Source: Pseudomonas sp. Root562 (GTDB taxonomy: Bacteria; Pseudomonadota; Gammaproteobacteria; Pseudomonadales; Pseudomonadaceae). From it: 64,000 nucleotides of DNA. The notes beneath the pieces were generated by a model. That model was not told where the DNA came from, made no database searches, and saw nothing but the letters and a program-made list of their open reading frames with translations. The DNA lies in contig NZ_LMGK01000021.1 of the NCBI RefSeq assembly GCF_001427125.1, positions 86,138 to 150,137 of the forward strand, read 5' to 3'. The position numbers and the translations under genes were made by a program. Positions within the stretch are counted from its first letter, which is position 1; every line of letters starts with the position of its first letter. Below are positions 8,292 through 16,796 of the stretch, piece after piece.

Positions 8292-10811
8292 ATGACGCAA
8301 GTCACGGTGAAACAACTGGCCGATGAGGTCAAAACACCGGTAGAGCGCCTGTTGCAGCAGATGCGTGAGGCAGGTCTGCCGCACACCGCCGCCGAAGAAA
8401 GTGTGACTGACAGTGAGAAGCAATCGTTGCTGACTCACTTGAAAAGCAGCCACAAGGCGAAAGTGGAAGAACCACGCAAGATTACGCTGCAGCGTAAAAC
8501 CACCAGCACCCTGCGTGTTGCTGGCAGCAAAAGCATCAGCGTTGAAGTACGCAAGAAGAAAGTCTTCGTACAGCGCAGCCCGGAAGAAATCGAAGCCGAG
8601 CGCAAGCGTGAACTGGATGAACGTCGCGCAGTAGAAAATGCTGCACGTCAGAAGGCTGAAGAAGAAGCCAAGCGTCGCGCCGAAGAAGAAGCGCGTCGCC
8701 AGCCTGCTGCTGCGCCGACCGCTCCAGCCGAACCTGTTGCTGCGCCTGTTGCAGTGGCCGAGCCTGTGCGTGAAAGCGCACCGGTTGTGGCTGCCGCACC
8801 GGCTGCAGACGCTCGCAAGCGTGACGAGCCGCGCCGTCCGGACAAGCCACGTGCCGACGATAACAATCGTCGCGGTGGTGGCGATGGCGAGCGCAAAAAC
8901 GCTCCGCATCGTGCTTCGGTCAAGGAAAAAGCACCTGCGCCACGCGTTGCCCCACGTACTACCGACGAAGAAAGCGATGGCTTCCGTCGCGGTGGTCGCG
9001 GCAAGGCCAAGCTGAAGAAGCGCAACGCCCACGGTTTCCAGAGCCCAACCGGCCCTGTCGTGCGTGAAGTGAAGATCGGCGAGACCATCACTGTTGGCGA
9101 TCTCGCTCAGCAGATGTCGGTCAAGGCTGCTGAAATCATCAAGTTCATGTTCAAACTGGGTACTCCAGCGACCATCAACCAGGTACTGGATCAGGAAACT
9201 GCCCAACTGGTTGCTGAAGAACTGGGCCACAAAGTGACCCTGGTCAGCGATACCGCCCTGGAAGATTCCCTGGCAGAGTCCCTGAAGTTTGAAGGTGAGG
9301 CTGTTTCCCGTGCGCCAGTCGTGACCGTAATGGGCCACGTTGACCACGGTAAAACTTCCCTGCTCGACTACATCCGTCGTGCCAAGGTTGCTGCTGGCGA
9401 AGCCGGTGGCATTACCCAGCACATCGGTGCATATCACGTTGAAACCGACCGTGGCATGGTGACGTTCCTCGACACCCCTGGTCACGCCGCGTTTACCGCA
9501 ATGCGTGCCCGTGGTGCCAAGGCGACCGACATCGTGATCCTGGTGGTTGCAGCGGACGACGGCGTAATGCCGCAAACCATCGAAGCCGTTCAGCATGCTC
9601 AGGCTGCTGGCGTTCCGCTGGTTGTTGCTGTGAACAAGATCGACAAGCCAGGTGCTGACCTCGATCGCATCCGTAGCGAACTGTCGGTCCACGGCGTGAC
9701 TTCGGAAGAGTGGGGTGGCGATACTCCATTCGTACCGGTCTCGGCGAAGATGGGTACCGGTGTCGACGAACTGCTCGAAGCCGTATTGCTGCAAGCCGAA
9801 GTCCTGGAACTGACTGCAACTCCTTCGGCTCCTGGCCGTGGTGTCGTGGTTGAATCGCGTCTGGACAAGGGCCGTGGCCCGGTGGCTACCGTTCTGGTTC
9901 AGGACGGTACCCTGCGTCAAGGCGACATGGTCCTGGTCGGTTCGAACTACGGTCGCGTTCGGGCCATGCTCGACGAGAACGGCAAGCCAATCAAGGAAGC
10001 CGGTCCGGCCATCCCTGTCGAAATTCTCGGCCTGGACGGTACCCCGGACGCTGGCGACGAGATGAGCGTGGTTGCCGACGAGAAGAAAGCCCGTGAAGTG
10101 GCTCTGTTCCGTCAAGGCAAGTTCCGCGAAGTCAAACTGGCTCGCGCTCACGCCGGCAAGCTGGAAAACATCTTCGAAAACATGGGGCAGGAAGAGAAGA
10201 AGACGCTCAACATCGTCCTCAAATCCGACGTCCGTGGTTCGCTGGAAGCGTTGAACGGTGCCTTGAACGGCCTGGGTAACGACGAAGTGCAGGTGCGTGT
10301 GGTCGGTGGCGGTGTCGGTGGTATCACCGAATCCGACGCCAACCTGGCACTGGCTTCCAACGCTGTACTGTTTGGCTTCAACGTGCGTGCCGATGCCGGT
10401 GCTCGCAAGATCGTCGAGCAGGAAGGTCTGGATATGCGTTACTACAACGTGATCTACGACATCATCGAAGACGTCAAGAAAGCCCTGACCGGCATGCTCG
10501 GCAGCGATGTTCGCGAGAACATCCTGGGTATCGCCGAAGTACGTGACGTGTTCCGCTCGCCGAAGTTTGGCGCGATCGCCGGTTGCATGGTTATCGAAGG
10601 TGTTGTTCACCGTAACCGTCCAATCCGTGTACTGCGTGAAGACATCGTTATCTTCGAAGGCGAGCTGGAATCCCTGCGCCGCTTCAAGGATGACGCTTCC
10701 GAAGTACGTGCCGGCATGGAATGCGGTATCGGCGTGAAGAGCTACAACGACGTCAAAGTCGGTGACAAGATCGAAGTCTTCGAGAAGGTTCAGGTTGCTC
10801 GCAGCCTCTAA
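8292..10811 (+). CDS. infB: translation initiation factor IF-2
   Basis: GTPase that places fMet-tRNA on the 30S subunit and promotes subunit joining. 839 aa. An N-terminal IF2-N domain (residues 1-50) is followed by a long charged Glu/Arg/Ala-rich linker (about 95-230), a second IF2-N domain (about 258-308), and the G domain with GHVDHGKT at 348-355, DTPGH and NKID, then the beta-barrel domains and the fMet-tRNA-binding C domain. SD GAGGAGAG precedes ATG. Co-location with the initiator tRNA at 6062 is functionally apt. Confidence 0.97.
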   Translation: MTQVTVKQLADEVKTPVERLLQQMREAGLPHTAAEESVTDSEKQSLLTHLKSSHKAKVEEPRKITLQRKTTSTLRVAGSKSISVEVRKKKVFVQRSPEEIEAERKRELDERRAVENAARQKAEEEAKRRAEEEARRQPAAAPTAPAEPVAAPVAVAEPVRESAPVVAAAPAADARKRDEPRRPDKPRADDNNRRGGGDGERKNAPHRASVKEKAPAPRVAPRTTDEESDGFRRGGRGKAKLKKRNAHGFQSPTGPVVREVKIGETITVGDLAQQMSVKAAEIIKFMFKLGTPATINQVLDQETAQLVAEELGHKVTLVSDTALEDSLAESLKFEGEAVSRAPVVTVMGHVDHGKTSLLDYIRRAKVAAGEAGGITQHIGAYHVETDRGMVTFLDTPGHAAFTAMRARGAKATDIVILVVAADDGVMPQTIEAVQHAQAAGVPLVVAVNKIDKPGADLDRIRSELSVHGVTSEEWGGDTPFVPVSAKMGTGVDELLEAVLLQAEVLELTATPSAPGRGVVVESRLDKGRGPVATVLVQDGTLRQGDMVLVGSNYGRVRAMLDENGKPIKEAGPAIPVEILGLDGTPDAGDEMSVVADEKKAREVALFRQGKFREVKLARAHAGKLENIFENMGQEEKKTLNIVLKSDVRGSLEALNGALNGLGNDEVQVRVVGGGVGGITESDANLALASNAVLFGFNVRADAGARKIVEQEGLDMRYYNVIYDIIEDVKKALTGMLGSDVRENILGIAEVRDVFRSPKFGAIAGCMVIEGVVHRNRPIRVLREDIVIFEGELESLRRFKDDASEVRAGMECGIGVKSYNDVKVGDKIEVFEKVQVARSL

Positions 10812-10882
10812 CTCGCGCACTTCAGGAGCCGTGATGGCCGGTCGCACTCAATCGTGCGACGCATCACCCGGACTCTAAACGC

Positions 10883-10917
10883 AACGCCCGGTCTGGCTTC
10901 TGTCAGGCCGGGCGTTT
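10883..10917 (+). terminator. hairpin in the infB-rbfA gap
   Basis: Stem AACGCCCGG (10883-10891) with CCGGGCGTT (10908-10916) and a short TTT. It lies in a 159-base gap inside the otherwise tight operon, so it is probably a partial terminator or an RNA-processing/stability element that sets the ratio of IF-2 to downstream products. Confidence 0.55.
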
Positions 10918-10970
10918 GCCGCTTTCAGACCTCACGGGTTTCACCGTGGGGCAGTTACAGGTAACAAGAC

Positions 10971-11372
10971 ATGGCAAAAGAATATAGCCGTACCCAACGT
11001 ATCGGCGATCAGATGCAGCGCGAGCTGGCACAGCTGATCCGTCGCGAAGTCAAAGACCCGCGCGTCGGCCTGGTCACCATTACTGCTGTGGAAGTCAGCC
11101 GTGACGTCGGTCATGCCAAGATTTTCATCACCGTGATGGGCCAGGACAGCGCTGAAGACATCGCTCAAAGCATCAAGGTGCTGAATTCCGCCGCCGGTTT
11201 CCTGCGTATGCAACTGGCTCGCGAAATGAAGCTGCGCAGCGTCCCGCAATTGCACTTCCACTACGACGAAAGCGTCGTGCGCGGTGCGCATCTGTCGGCA
11301 TTGATCGAGCGCGCTGTGGCTGAAGACAATCAGCATCCGGTTGCGGCAGAAGCCGAAGACACCAAGGAGTAA
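10971..11372 (+). CDS. rbfA: 30S ribosome-binding factor RbfA
   Basis: Cold-shock-associated factor that binds free 30S subunits and helps 16S rRNA 5'-end maturation. 133 aa with a KH-type fold. Seen: YSRTQRIGDQMQRELAQLI at the N terminus, VTITAVEVSRD, and the LHFHYDES motif near residue 100. The acidic C-terminal tail is usual for the family. truB starts 3 bases after the stop. Confidence 0.96.
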   Translation: MAKEYSRTQRIGDQMQRELAQLIRREVKDPRVGLVTITAVEVSRDVGHAKIFITVMGQDSAEDIAQSIKVLNSAAGFLRMQLAREMKLRSVPQLHFHYDESVVRGAHLSALIERAVAEDNQHPVAAEAEDTKE

Positions 11373-11375
11373 TCG

Positions 11376-12293
11376 GTGGCTCAGGTCAAACGTATCCGTC
11401 GTAATGTCAGCGGAATCATCCTGCTCGACAAGCCGCTGGGGTTCACCTCCAACGCAGCTTTGCAGAAGGTCCGCTGGTTGCTGAACGCCGAGAAGGCCGG
11501 TCACACCGGCAGTCTCGATCCGCTGGCCACCGGCGTTCTGCCGCTGTGCTTCGGTGAAGCCACCAAGTTCTCGCAATACCTGCTCGATTCGGACAAGGGT
11601 TACGAGACGTTGGCGCAACTGGGCAAAACCACCACCACGGCGGACGCCGAAGGTGAGGTTCTGCAGGAACGCCCGGTGACCGTTGGTCGCGCCGATATCG
11701 AAGCTGTCCTGCCGGATTTTCGTGGGCAAATCAGTCAGATACCGCCGATGTACTCGGCCCTCAAGCGGGATGGCCAGCCGTTGTACAAGCTGGCGCGTGC
11801 TGGCGAAGTAGTGGAGCGCGAACCGCGTTCTGTTACTATTGCGCGCTTGGAATTGCTGGCCTTCGAAGGTGATACTGCGCGACTGGCAGTGGATTGCAGC
11901 AAAGGCACCTATATTCGTACCCTCGTGGAGGATATTGGTGAAAAACTCGGTTGTGGCGCTTACGTTGCAGAACTGCGACGTACCCAGGCCGGGCCTTTCA
12001 CGCTGGCCCAGACCGTCACCCTGGAAGAGCTGGAAGCGGTACATGCCGAAGGCGGCAACGAAGCGGTTGATCGCTTCCTGATGCCATCGGACAGCGGCCT
12101 GCTCGATTGGCCGTTGTTGCAGTTCTCGGAGCACAGCTCGTTCTACTGGCTCAACGGCCAGCCGGTTCGCGCCCCGGATGCACCGAAGTTCGGCATGGTA
12201 CGGGTACAGGATCACAATGGTCGCTTCATCGGTATCGGTGAAGTGAGCGAAGACGGGCGCATCGCGCCGCGTCGACTGATTCGGTCAGAATGA
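11376..12293 (+). CDS. truB: tRNA pseudouridine(55) synthase TruB
   Basis: Makes pseudouridine 55 in the T-loop of elongator tRNAs. 305 aa. Seen: GIILLDKPLGFTSN, the catalytic motif GHTGSLDPLATGVLPLC with the nucleophilic Asp, YTR-like motif KGTYIRTLVEDIG, and a C-terminal PUA-like segment. GTG start with AAGGAG overlapping the end of rbfA, so translation of the two is probably coupled. Confidence 0.96.
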   Translation: MAQVKRIRRNVSGIILLDKPLGFTSNAALQKVRWLLNAEKAGHTGSLDPLATGVLPLCFGEATKFSQYLLDSDKGYETLAQLGKTTTTADAEGEVLQERPVTVGRADIEAVLPDFRGQISQIPPMYSALKRDGQPLYKLARAGEVVEREPRSVTIARLELLAFEGDTARLAVDCSKGTYIRTLVEDIGEKLGCGAYVAELRRTQAGPFTLAQTVTLEELEAVHAEGGNEAVDRFLMPSDSGLLDWPLLQFSEHSSFYWLNGQPVRAPDAPKFGMVRVQDHNGRFIGIGEVSEDGRIAPRRLIRSE

Positions 12294-12343
12294 CCGAACG
12301 AGTGTGGCTGTCAGCAGGCACGGTCACTACTCATTTTTAGATA

Positions 12344-12392
12344 CAGGGATTTGTCCCTGGCCTGTTGAAACTGTTTTTCGACAAACAGTTTC
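12344..12392 (+). promoter_or_regulatory. rpsO leader hairpins, possible S15 autoregulatory site
   Basis: Two hairpins precede rpsO. The first pairs CAGGGA with TCCCTG (12344-12359). The second is a perfect 10-bp stem, GAAACTGTTT with AAACAGTTTC, and a 6-base loop (12367-12392), ending about 5 bases before the Shine-Dalgarno AAAAGGA. In E. coli, S15 represses its own mRNA through a structure at the ribosome-binding site; a similar role here is inference from position. Confidence 0.5.
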
Positions 12393-12411
12393 CTGATAAA
12401 AGGATTGCCTC

Positions 12412-12681
12412 ATGGCTCTCGACGTTCAAGAAAAAGCTCAAATCGTTGCTGACTACCAGCAAGCTGTTGGTGACACTGGTTCGCCGGAAGTGCAAGTAGC
12501 ACTGCTGACCGCCAACATCAACAAACTGCAAGGTCACTTCAAGGCCAACGGTAAAGATCACCACTCCCGTCGTGGTCTGATCCGCATGGTTAACCAGCGT
12601 CGCAAGCTGCTGGACTACCTGAAAGGCAAGGACGTGAGCCGTTACAGCGCTCTGATCGCTCGCCTGGGTCTGCGTCGCTAA
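12412..12681 (+). CDS. rpsO: 30S ribosomal protein S15
   Basis: Primary 16S rRNA-binding protein of the 30S platform. 89 aa, exact family length. Seen: the DTGSPEVQVALLT motif, HSRRGLIRMVNQRRKLLDYL and the end IARLGLRR. It has a strong SD, AAAAGGA. It is followed 207 bases later by pnp, as in E. coli, where RNase III processing separates the two messages. Confidence 0.98.
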   Translation: MALDVQEKAQIVADYQQAVGDTGSPEVQVALLTANINKLQGHFKANGKDHHSRRGLIRMVNQRRKLLDYLKGKDVSRYSALIARLGLRR

Positions 12682-12712
12682 TAAGCGATTGCGCTAGAGG
12701 TTGGTTGTCTGT

Positions 12713-12743
12713 CGTGCACCAGCGGGTTTCCCGCCAGTGCACG
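12713..12743 (+). promoter_or_regulatory. pnp leader hairpin (likely RNase III target)
   Basis: Long stem in the rpsO-pnp gap: CGTGCAC + GCGGG pair with CCCGC + GTGCACG around loop TTT, with a symmetric CA/CA internal bulge. In E. coli an RNase III-cleaved stem-loop in the pnp leader is the basis of PNPase autocontrol. Equivalence here is inferred from position and structure. Confidence 0.55.
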
Positions 12744-12888
12744 GCAGGCTCCCAGCCTCAAGTTTTATCTGGATACCTGCTTTACCTGAGTAGCACCTGG
12801 ACAATTGTGTCGGGCCGATTCCCGGCGTTGCCCAAGAATTTCGCAAGAAACCCGTTTCCCCAAGAGCCACAAAAGAAGGTAGGACACC

Positions 12889-14994
12889 GTGAACCCGGTA
12901 ATCAAAAAATTCCAGTTCGGTCAGTCGACCGTTACCCTCGAGACTGGCCGAATCGCCCGTCAGGCCTCCGGCGCAGTATTGGTCACCGTTGACGACGACG
13001 TCAGCGTATTGGTGACCGTAGTCGGTGCAAAACAAGCCGATCCAGGCAAGGGCTTCTTCCCTCTGTCTGTTCACTACCAGGAAAAAACTTACGCTGCCGG
13101 TAAGATCCCTGGCGGTTTCTTCAAGCGTGAAGGCCGTCCTTCCGAGAAAGAAACCCTGACTTCCCGACTGATCGACCGTCCGATCCGTCCGCTGTTCCCT
13201 GAAGGCTTCATGAACGAAGTGCAGGTTGTCTGCACCGTCGTTTCCACCAGCAAGAAGACCGATCCGGACATCGCTGCGATGATCGGTACTTCGGCAGCCC
13301 TGGCGATCTCCGGCATTCCTTTCGATGGCCCGATCGGCGCTGCCCGCGTTGCCTTCCACGAAAGCACCGGCTACCTGCTGAACCCGACCTACGAGCAACA
13401 GGCTGCCTCGAGCCTGGACATGGTCGTTGCCGGTACTTCGGACGCCGTATTGATGGTTGAATCGGAAGCCAAAGAGCTGACCGAAGACCAGATGCTGGGC
13501 GCGGTACTGTTTGCTCACGACGAGTTCCAGGTTGTGATCAACGCGGTCAAGGAACTGGCTGCCGAAGCTGCCAAGCCAACCTGGACCTGGGCTCCAGCGC
13601 CAGAAGCCACCGAACTGCTGGGCGCTATCCGTGCCGAGTTCGGCGAAGCGATCTCCCAGGCCTACACCATCACCGTCAAAGCCGACCGTTACGCTCGCCT
13701 GGGCGAGTTGAAAGACCAGGTTGTTGCCAAGCTGTCCGGTGAAGAAGGCCAGCCTTCCGCTTCCGACGTCAAAGCGGCTTTCGGTGAAATCGAATACCGC
13801 ACCGTTCGCGAAAACATCGTTAACGGCAAGCCACGTATCGACGGTCGCGACACCAAGACCGTACGTCCGTTGAACATCGAAGTCGGTGTCCTGCCAAAAA
13901 CCCACGGTTCGGCCCTGTTCACCCGTGGCGAAACCCAGGCCCTGGTCGTTGCAACTCTGGGCACCGCCCGTGATGCACAGCTGCTGGACACCCTGGAAGG
14001 CGAGAAAAAAGACCCGTTCATGCTGCACTACAACTTCCCACCGTTCTCGGTAGGCGAGTGTGGTCGCATGGGTGGTGCCGGTCGTCGTGAAATCGGTCAC
14101 GGCCGTCTGGCCCGTCGTTCGGTTTCGGCCATGCTGCCTGCCGCCGACGTGTTCCCGTACACCATTCGCGTGGTTTCGGAAATCACCGAATCCAACGGTT
14201 CGAGCTCGATGGCTTCCGTTTGCGGTGCTTCCCTGGCACTGATGGACGCTGGTGTGCCGATGAAGGCGCCAGTTGCCGGTATCGCCATGGGTCTGGTTAA
14301 AGAAGGCGAGAAATTCGCTGTTCTGACCGACATCCTGGGTGACGAAGACCACCTGGGCGACATGGACTTCAAGGTAGCCGGTACCGCCAAAGGCGTCACC
14401 GCGCTGCAGATGGACATCAAGATCAAGGGCATCACCGAAGAGATCATGGAGATCGCTCTGGGCCAAGCCCTGGAAGCGCGCCTGAACATCCTCGGTCAGA
14501 TGAACCAGATCATTGGCCAGTCGCGTACCGAATTGTCGGCCAACGCTCCGACCATGATCGCGATGAAGATCGACACCGACAAGATCCGTGACGTTATCGG
14601 GAAAGGTGGCGCGACCATCCGTGCGATCTGTGAAGAAACCAAGGCTTCGATCGATATCGAAGACGACGGTTCGATCAAGATCTTCGGCGAAACCAAGGAA
14701 GCAGCTGAAGCAGCACGTCAGCGCGTTCTGGGTATCACCGCTGAAGCCGAGATCGGCAAGATCTACGTCGGTAAGGTTGAGCGCATCGTCGACTTCGGCG
14801 CATTCGTCAACATCCTGCCTGGCAAGGACGGTCTGGTGCACATCTCCATGCTGAGCGATGCTCGCGTTGAGAAAGTGACCGACATCCTCAAGGAAGGTCA
14901 GGAAGTGGAAGTACTGGTACTGGACGTGGACAACCGCGGCCGTATCAAGCTGTCCATCAAAGACGTAGCAGCTGCCAAGGCTTCGGGCGTTTAA
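12889..14994 (+). CDS. pnp: polyribonucleotide nucleotidyltransferase (PNPase)
   Basis: Phosphorolytic 3'-5' exoribonuclease, part of the RNA degradosome, also a poly(A)-like tailing enzyme. 701 aa. Order: RNase PH domain 1, an alpha-helical linker, RNase PH domain 2 (GRRE and SSMASVCG motifs of the active half), KH domain with VIGKGGATIR (about 566-575) and a C-terminal S1 domain (about 622-690, starting GKIYVGKVERI). GTG start, AGGA upstream. The SNP-like GSSSMAS loop and DILGDEDHLGDMDFK carry the phosphate and metal ligands. Confidence 0.97.
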   Translation: MNPVIKKFQFGQSTVTLETGRIARQASGAVLVTVDDDVSVLVTVVGAKQADPGKGFFPLSVHYQEKTYAAGKIPGGFFKREGRPSEKETLTSRLIDRPIRPLFPEGFMNEVQVVCTVVSTSKKTDPDIAAMIGTSAALAISGIPFDGPIGAARVAFHESTGYLLNPTYEQQAASSLDMVVAGTSDAVLMVESEAKELTEDQMLGAVLFAHDEFQVVINAVKELAAEAAKPTWTWAPAPEATELLGAIRAEFGEAISQAYTITVKADRYARLGELKDQVVAKLSGEEGQPSASDVKAAFGEIEYRTVRENIVNGKPRIDGRDTKTVRPLNIEVGVLPKTHGSALFTRGETQALVVATLGTARDAQLLDTLEGEKKDPFMLHYNFPPFSVGECGRMGGAGRREIGHGRLARRSVSAMLPAADVFPYTIRVVSEITESNGSSSMASVCGASLALMDAGVPMKAPVAGIAMGLVKEGEKFAVLTDILGDEDHLGDMDFKVAGTAKGVTALQMDIKIKGITEEIMEIALGQALEARLNILGQMNQIIGQSRTELSANAPTMIAMKIDTDKIRDVIGKGGATIRAICEETKASIDIEDDGSIKIFGETKEAAEAARQRVLGITAEAEIGKIYVGKVERIVDFGAFVNILPGKDGLVHISMLSDARVEKVTDILKEGQEVEVLVLDVDNRGRIKLSIKDVAAAKASGV

Positions 14995-15030
14995 TCAGCC
15001 CTTCAGCCTGATGGCTTCAACGTTGTAGAA

Positions 15031-15065
15031 AATGCCCCGCAGTGAAAGCTGTGGGGCATTTTTTT
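15031..15065 (+). terminator. terminator of the rimP-pnp transcript
   Basis: 12-bp stem AATGCCCCGCAG/CTGTGGGGCATT followed by a run of seven T. Strong rho-independent terminator 36 bases after pnp. Confidence 0.88.
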
Positions 15066-15094
15066 GTCCGCAGAAAATTGAAGCGACTTGGAAG

Positions 15095-15123
15095 TTGCCT
15101 GACCCTAAAGTCAGTGCTAGGTT
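15095..15123 (+). promoter_or_regulatory. promoter of tRNA-Thr
   Basis: TTGCCT (15095-15100), 17-base spacer, TAGGTT (15118-15123). Start of transcription would fall at about 15130, just before the mature tRNA. Confidence 0.55.
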
Positions 15124-15132
15124 TAGCCCACC

Positions 15133-15208
15133 GCCCGTGTAGCTCAGCCGGTAGAGCAGCGCACTCGTAACGCGAAGGTCGCAGGTTCGATTCCTGTCTC
15201 GGGCACCA
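15133..15208 (+). tRNA. tRNA-Thr(CGT)
   Basis: 76 bases with encoded CCA. D arm GCTC/GAGC, T arm GCAGG-TTCGATT-CCTGT, anticodon loop CTCGTAA with anticodon CGT. Two non-Watson-Crick positions are visible: T6 opposite T67 in the acceptor stem and A31 opposite C39 in the anticodon stem. The invariant loop bases are intact, so I take it as functional. Confidence 0.92.
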
Positions 15209-15341
15209 GCGACACTCTGTTTTCAGATGATCCCGAATGGTTCTGAAGGCCAGACAAACCGCGCTTCATACGGTTTTTTGCGTCAGAGAGATCCTTGATG
15301 ATCCAGATCCATCTTCCATTCCCCAGATCAGCGAGAACGCC

Positions 15342-15647
15342 ATGACCGTTAAAGAGTTGACCCAAGAAGCCCGCCACGAAGAAGCGCTCAAGAAATACTT
15401 GATCGACTCACCCCAGTTAGCCGATGAGATCAAGGACCTGCCCGCCGACGATCAGAAAGATCAGATCCAGTGGGCGTTCGAGGATGAGGCGGAGGCCCAG
15501 GGCCTGCAGCCTTGGGAGTTGACGCTCAAGTACACCTGCACCCCGCAAGAGTTCGAGGCCAAGCGCCTGGAGCTGCATAAGGAAGCTGCCGAAGTGTTGG
15601 GCGTCGAGTGGGAAGAGTACTGCGAGATGAATAATCTGGTGGTTTGA
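15342..15647 (+). CDS. small acidic protein, possibly DUF6388 family
   Basis: 101 aa, rich in Glu/Asp, no signal peptide or membrane segment, probably cytosolic and helical. Seen: HEEALKKYLIDSP near the N terminus, a central QIQWAFEDEAEAQGLQPWELTL and an acidic end. The pattern W-A-x-E-D-x-A-E-x-x-G-(x)n-PWELTL is what I associate with the uncharacterised DUF6388 proteins of Pseudomonas, but I cannot verify this. An upstream in-frame ATG at 15237 would add 35 residues with no conserved look; ATG 15342 has GAGA before it. No function is known to me. Confidence 0.75.
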   Translation: MTVKELTQEARHEEALKKYLIDSPQLADEIKDLPADDQKDQIQWAFEDEAEAQGLQPWELTLKYTCTPQEFEAKRLELHKEAAEVLGVEWEEYCEMNNLVV

Positions 15648-15653
15648 CACTCA

Positions 15654-15681
15654 TGTAGGAGCGAGCCTGCTCGCTCCTACA
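15654..15681. repeat. REP-type palindrome
   Basis: Perfect 13-base arms TGTAGGAGCGAGC/GCTCGCTCCTACA with centre CT. Same family as the repeats at 30424, 34886 and 44158. It lies between convergent genes and may also end transcription. Confidence 0.8.
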
Positions 15682-15692
15682 GTTCGATGTGA

Positions 15693-16541
15693 TCAGAGAC
15701 TCAAGCGCATCGACAGATCCACCGCTTTCACATCCTTGGTCATCGCACCAATCGAGATGTAATCCACGCCAGTTTCGGCGATCGGCAGCAGCGTGCTTTC
15801 ATTGATCCCGCCGCTGGCCTCCAGTTTTGCCTTGCCGCCGTTCAGGCGCACGGCTTCGCGCATGTCATCCAGGCTCAGTTCGTCGAGCATGATGATGTCT
15901 GCCCCGGCCGCCAGGGCTTCTTTGAGCTCATCCAGGCTTTCTACCTCAATCTCTACCGGTTTGCCCGGCGCGATCTTGTGCGCGGCGGCAATGGCCTGCG
16001 CAATGCCGCCACAAGCAGCAATATGGTTTTCCTTGATCAGGAAGGCGTCATACAGGCCGATGCGGTGGTTGTGACAACCGCCGCAGGTCACGGCGTACTT
16101 TTGCGCCAGACGCAGCCCCGGCAGGGTTTTGCGGGTGTCGAGCAGCTTGACCTGGGTTTCGCCAACGAAGTCCGCCAGGTACTGCGCGCGAGTGGCCACA
16201 CCGGACAGCATTTGCAGGAAGTTCAGCGCGCTGCGTTCGCCGGTCAGCAGCGAGCGCGCCGGACCTTCGAGGTGGAACAGCGCCTGATTGGGTTTCACCC
16301 GCTCGCCATCGGCGACTTGCCAATGCACTGCGACCCGTGGGTCCAGTTGCCGGAAAACCGCGTCGACCCAAGCGGTGCCAGCAATGACGGCAGCGTCGCG
16401 AGTAATGATGGTGGCTTTGGCCAGGCGTTCGGCCGGGATCAGCTGCGCGGTGATGTCGCCGCTGCCGATGTCTTCGAGCAACGCGCGGCGCACGTTGGCT
16501 TCGATTTCGGCGTTCAGATCGGCGAGACGTAGATTCGGCAT
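15693..16541 (-). CDS. nadC: carboxylating nicotinate-nucleotide diphosphorylase
   Basis: Converts quinolinate and PRPP to nicotinate mononucleotide in de novo NAD synthesis. 282 aa. Seen: N-terminal EDIGSGDITAQL, TRKTLPGLRLAQKYAV, GGCHNHRIGLYDAFLIKENH (phosphate and PRPP contacts), EVEVES and the ASGGI(N) loop near the end. The frame stays open upstream on the minus strand as far as 17546, but ATG at 16541 gives the family's start and length. Divergent from the DUF1631 gene; ampDE follow, the same neighbourhood as in P. aeruginosa. Confidence 0.96.
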   Translation of the reverse strand: MPNLRLADLNAEIEANVRRALLEDIGSGDITAQLIPAERLAKATIITRDAAVIAGTAWVDAVFRQLDPRVAVHWQVADGERVKPNQALFHLEGPARSLLTGERSALNFLQMLSGVATRAQYLADFVGETQVKLLDTRKTLPGLRLAQKYAVTCGGCHNHRIGLYDAFLIKENHIAACGGIAQAIAAAHKIAPGKPVEIEVESLDELKEALAAGADIIMLDELSLDDMREAVRLNGGKAKLEASGGINESTLLPIAETGVDYISIGAMTKDVKAVDLSMRLSL

Positions 16542-16796
16542 AACGGACTCCACAAACAAAGTGGTCCGATTATAGGGCCATGCCGCGGAGCAACCCAAGG
16601 CGTGCGAAAGATTGTCGGCGCAGCGAAACATGCATTTGGTCGATTCCCGCAAGCAAATACCGCCCGTACTGGTCTGTATTTCCATGGAGGAACACGGGTC
16701 GCTGGTACCGGGGTGGTTTTTTGCAAGATAATCGCGCCTTGCAATTGACGTCATGACTTTGACGATTCGTGGAATCATTGTTTCAGGGGGACCGGG

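Noticed and set aside
8265..10847. Very long open frame on the minus strand opposite infB (about 860 codons)
   Set aside because: Codon-position bias of infB keeps the opposite frame open; there is no recognisable domain, and the + strand gene is certain. The same applies to long frames opposite ftsH, pnp, piuA, nusA and the dppA genes.
15133..15341. Attachment site for an integrated element at tRNA-Thr
   Set aside because: No integrase gene or repeated 3' tRNA end was seen downstream; genes that follow are core-like.
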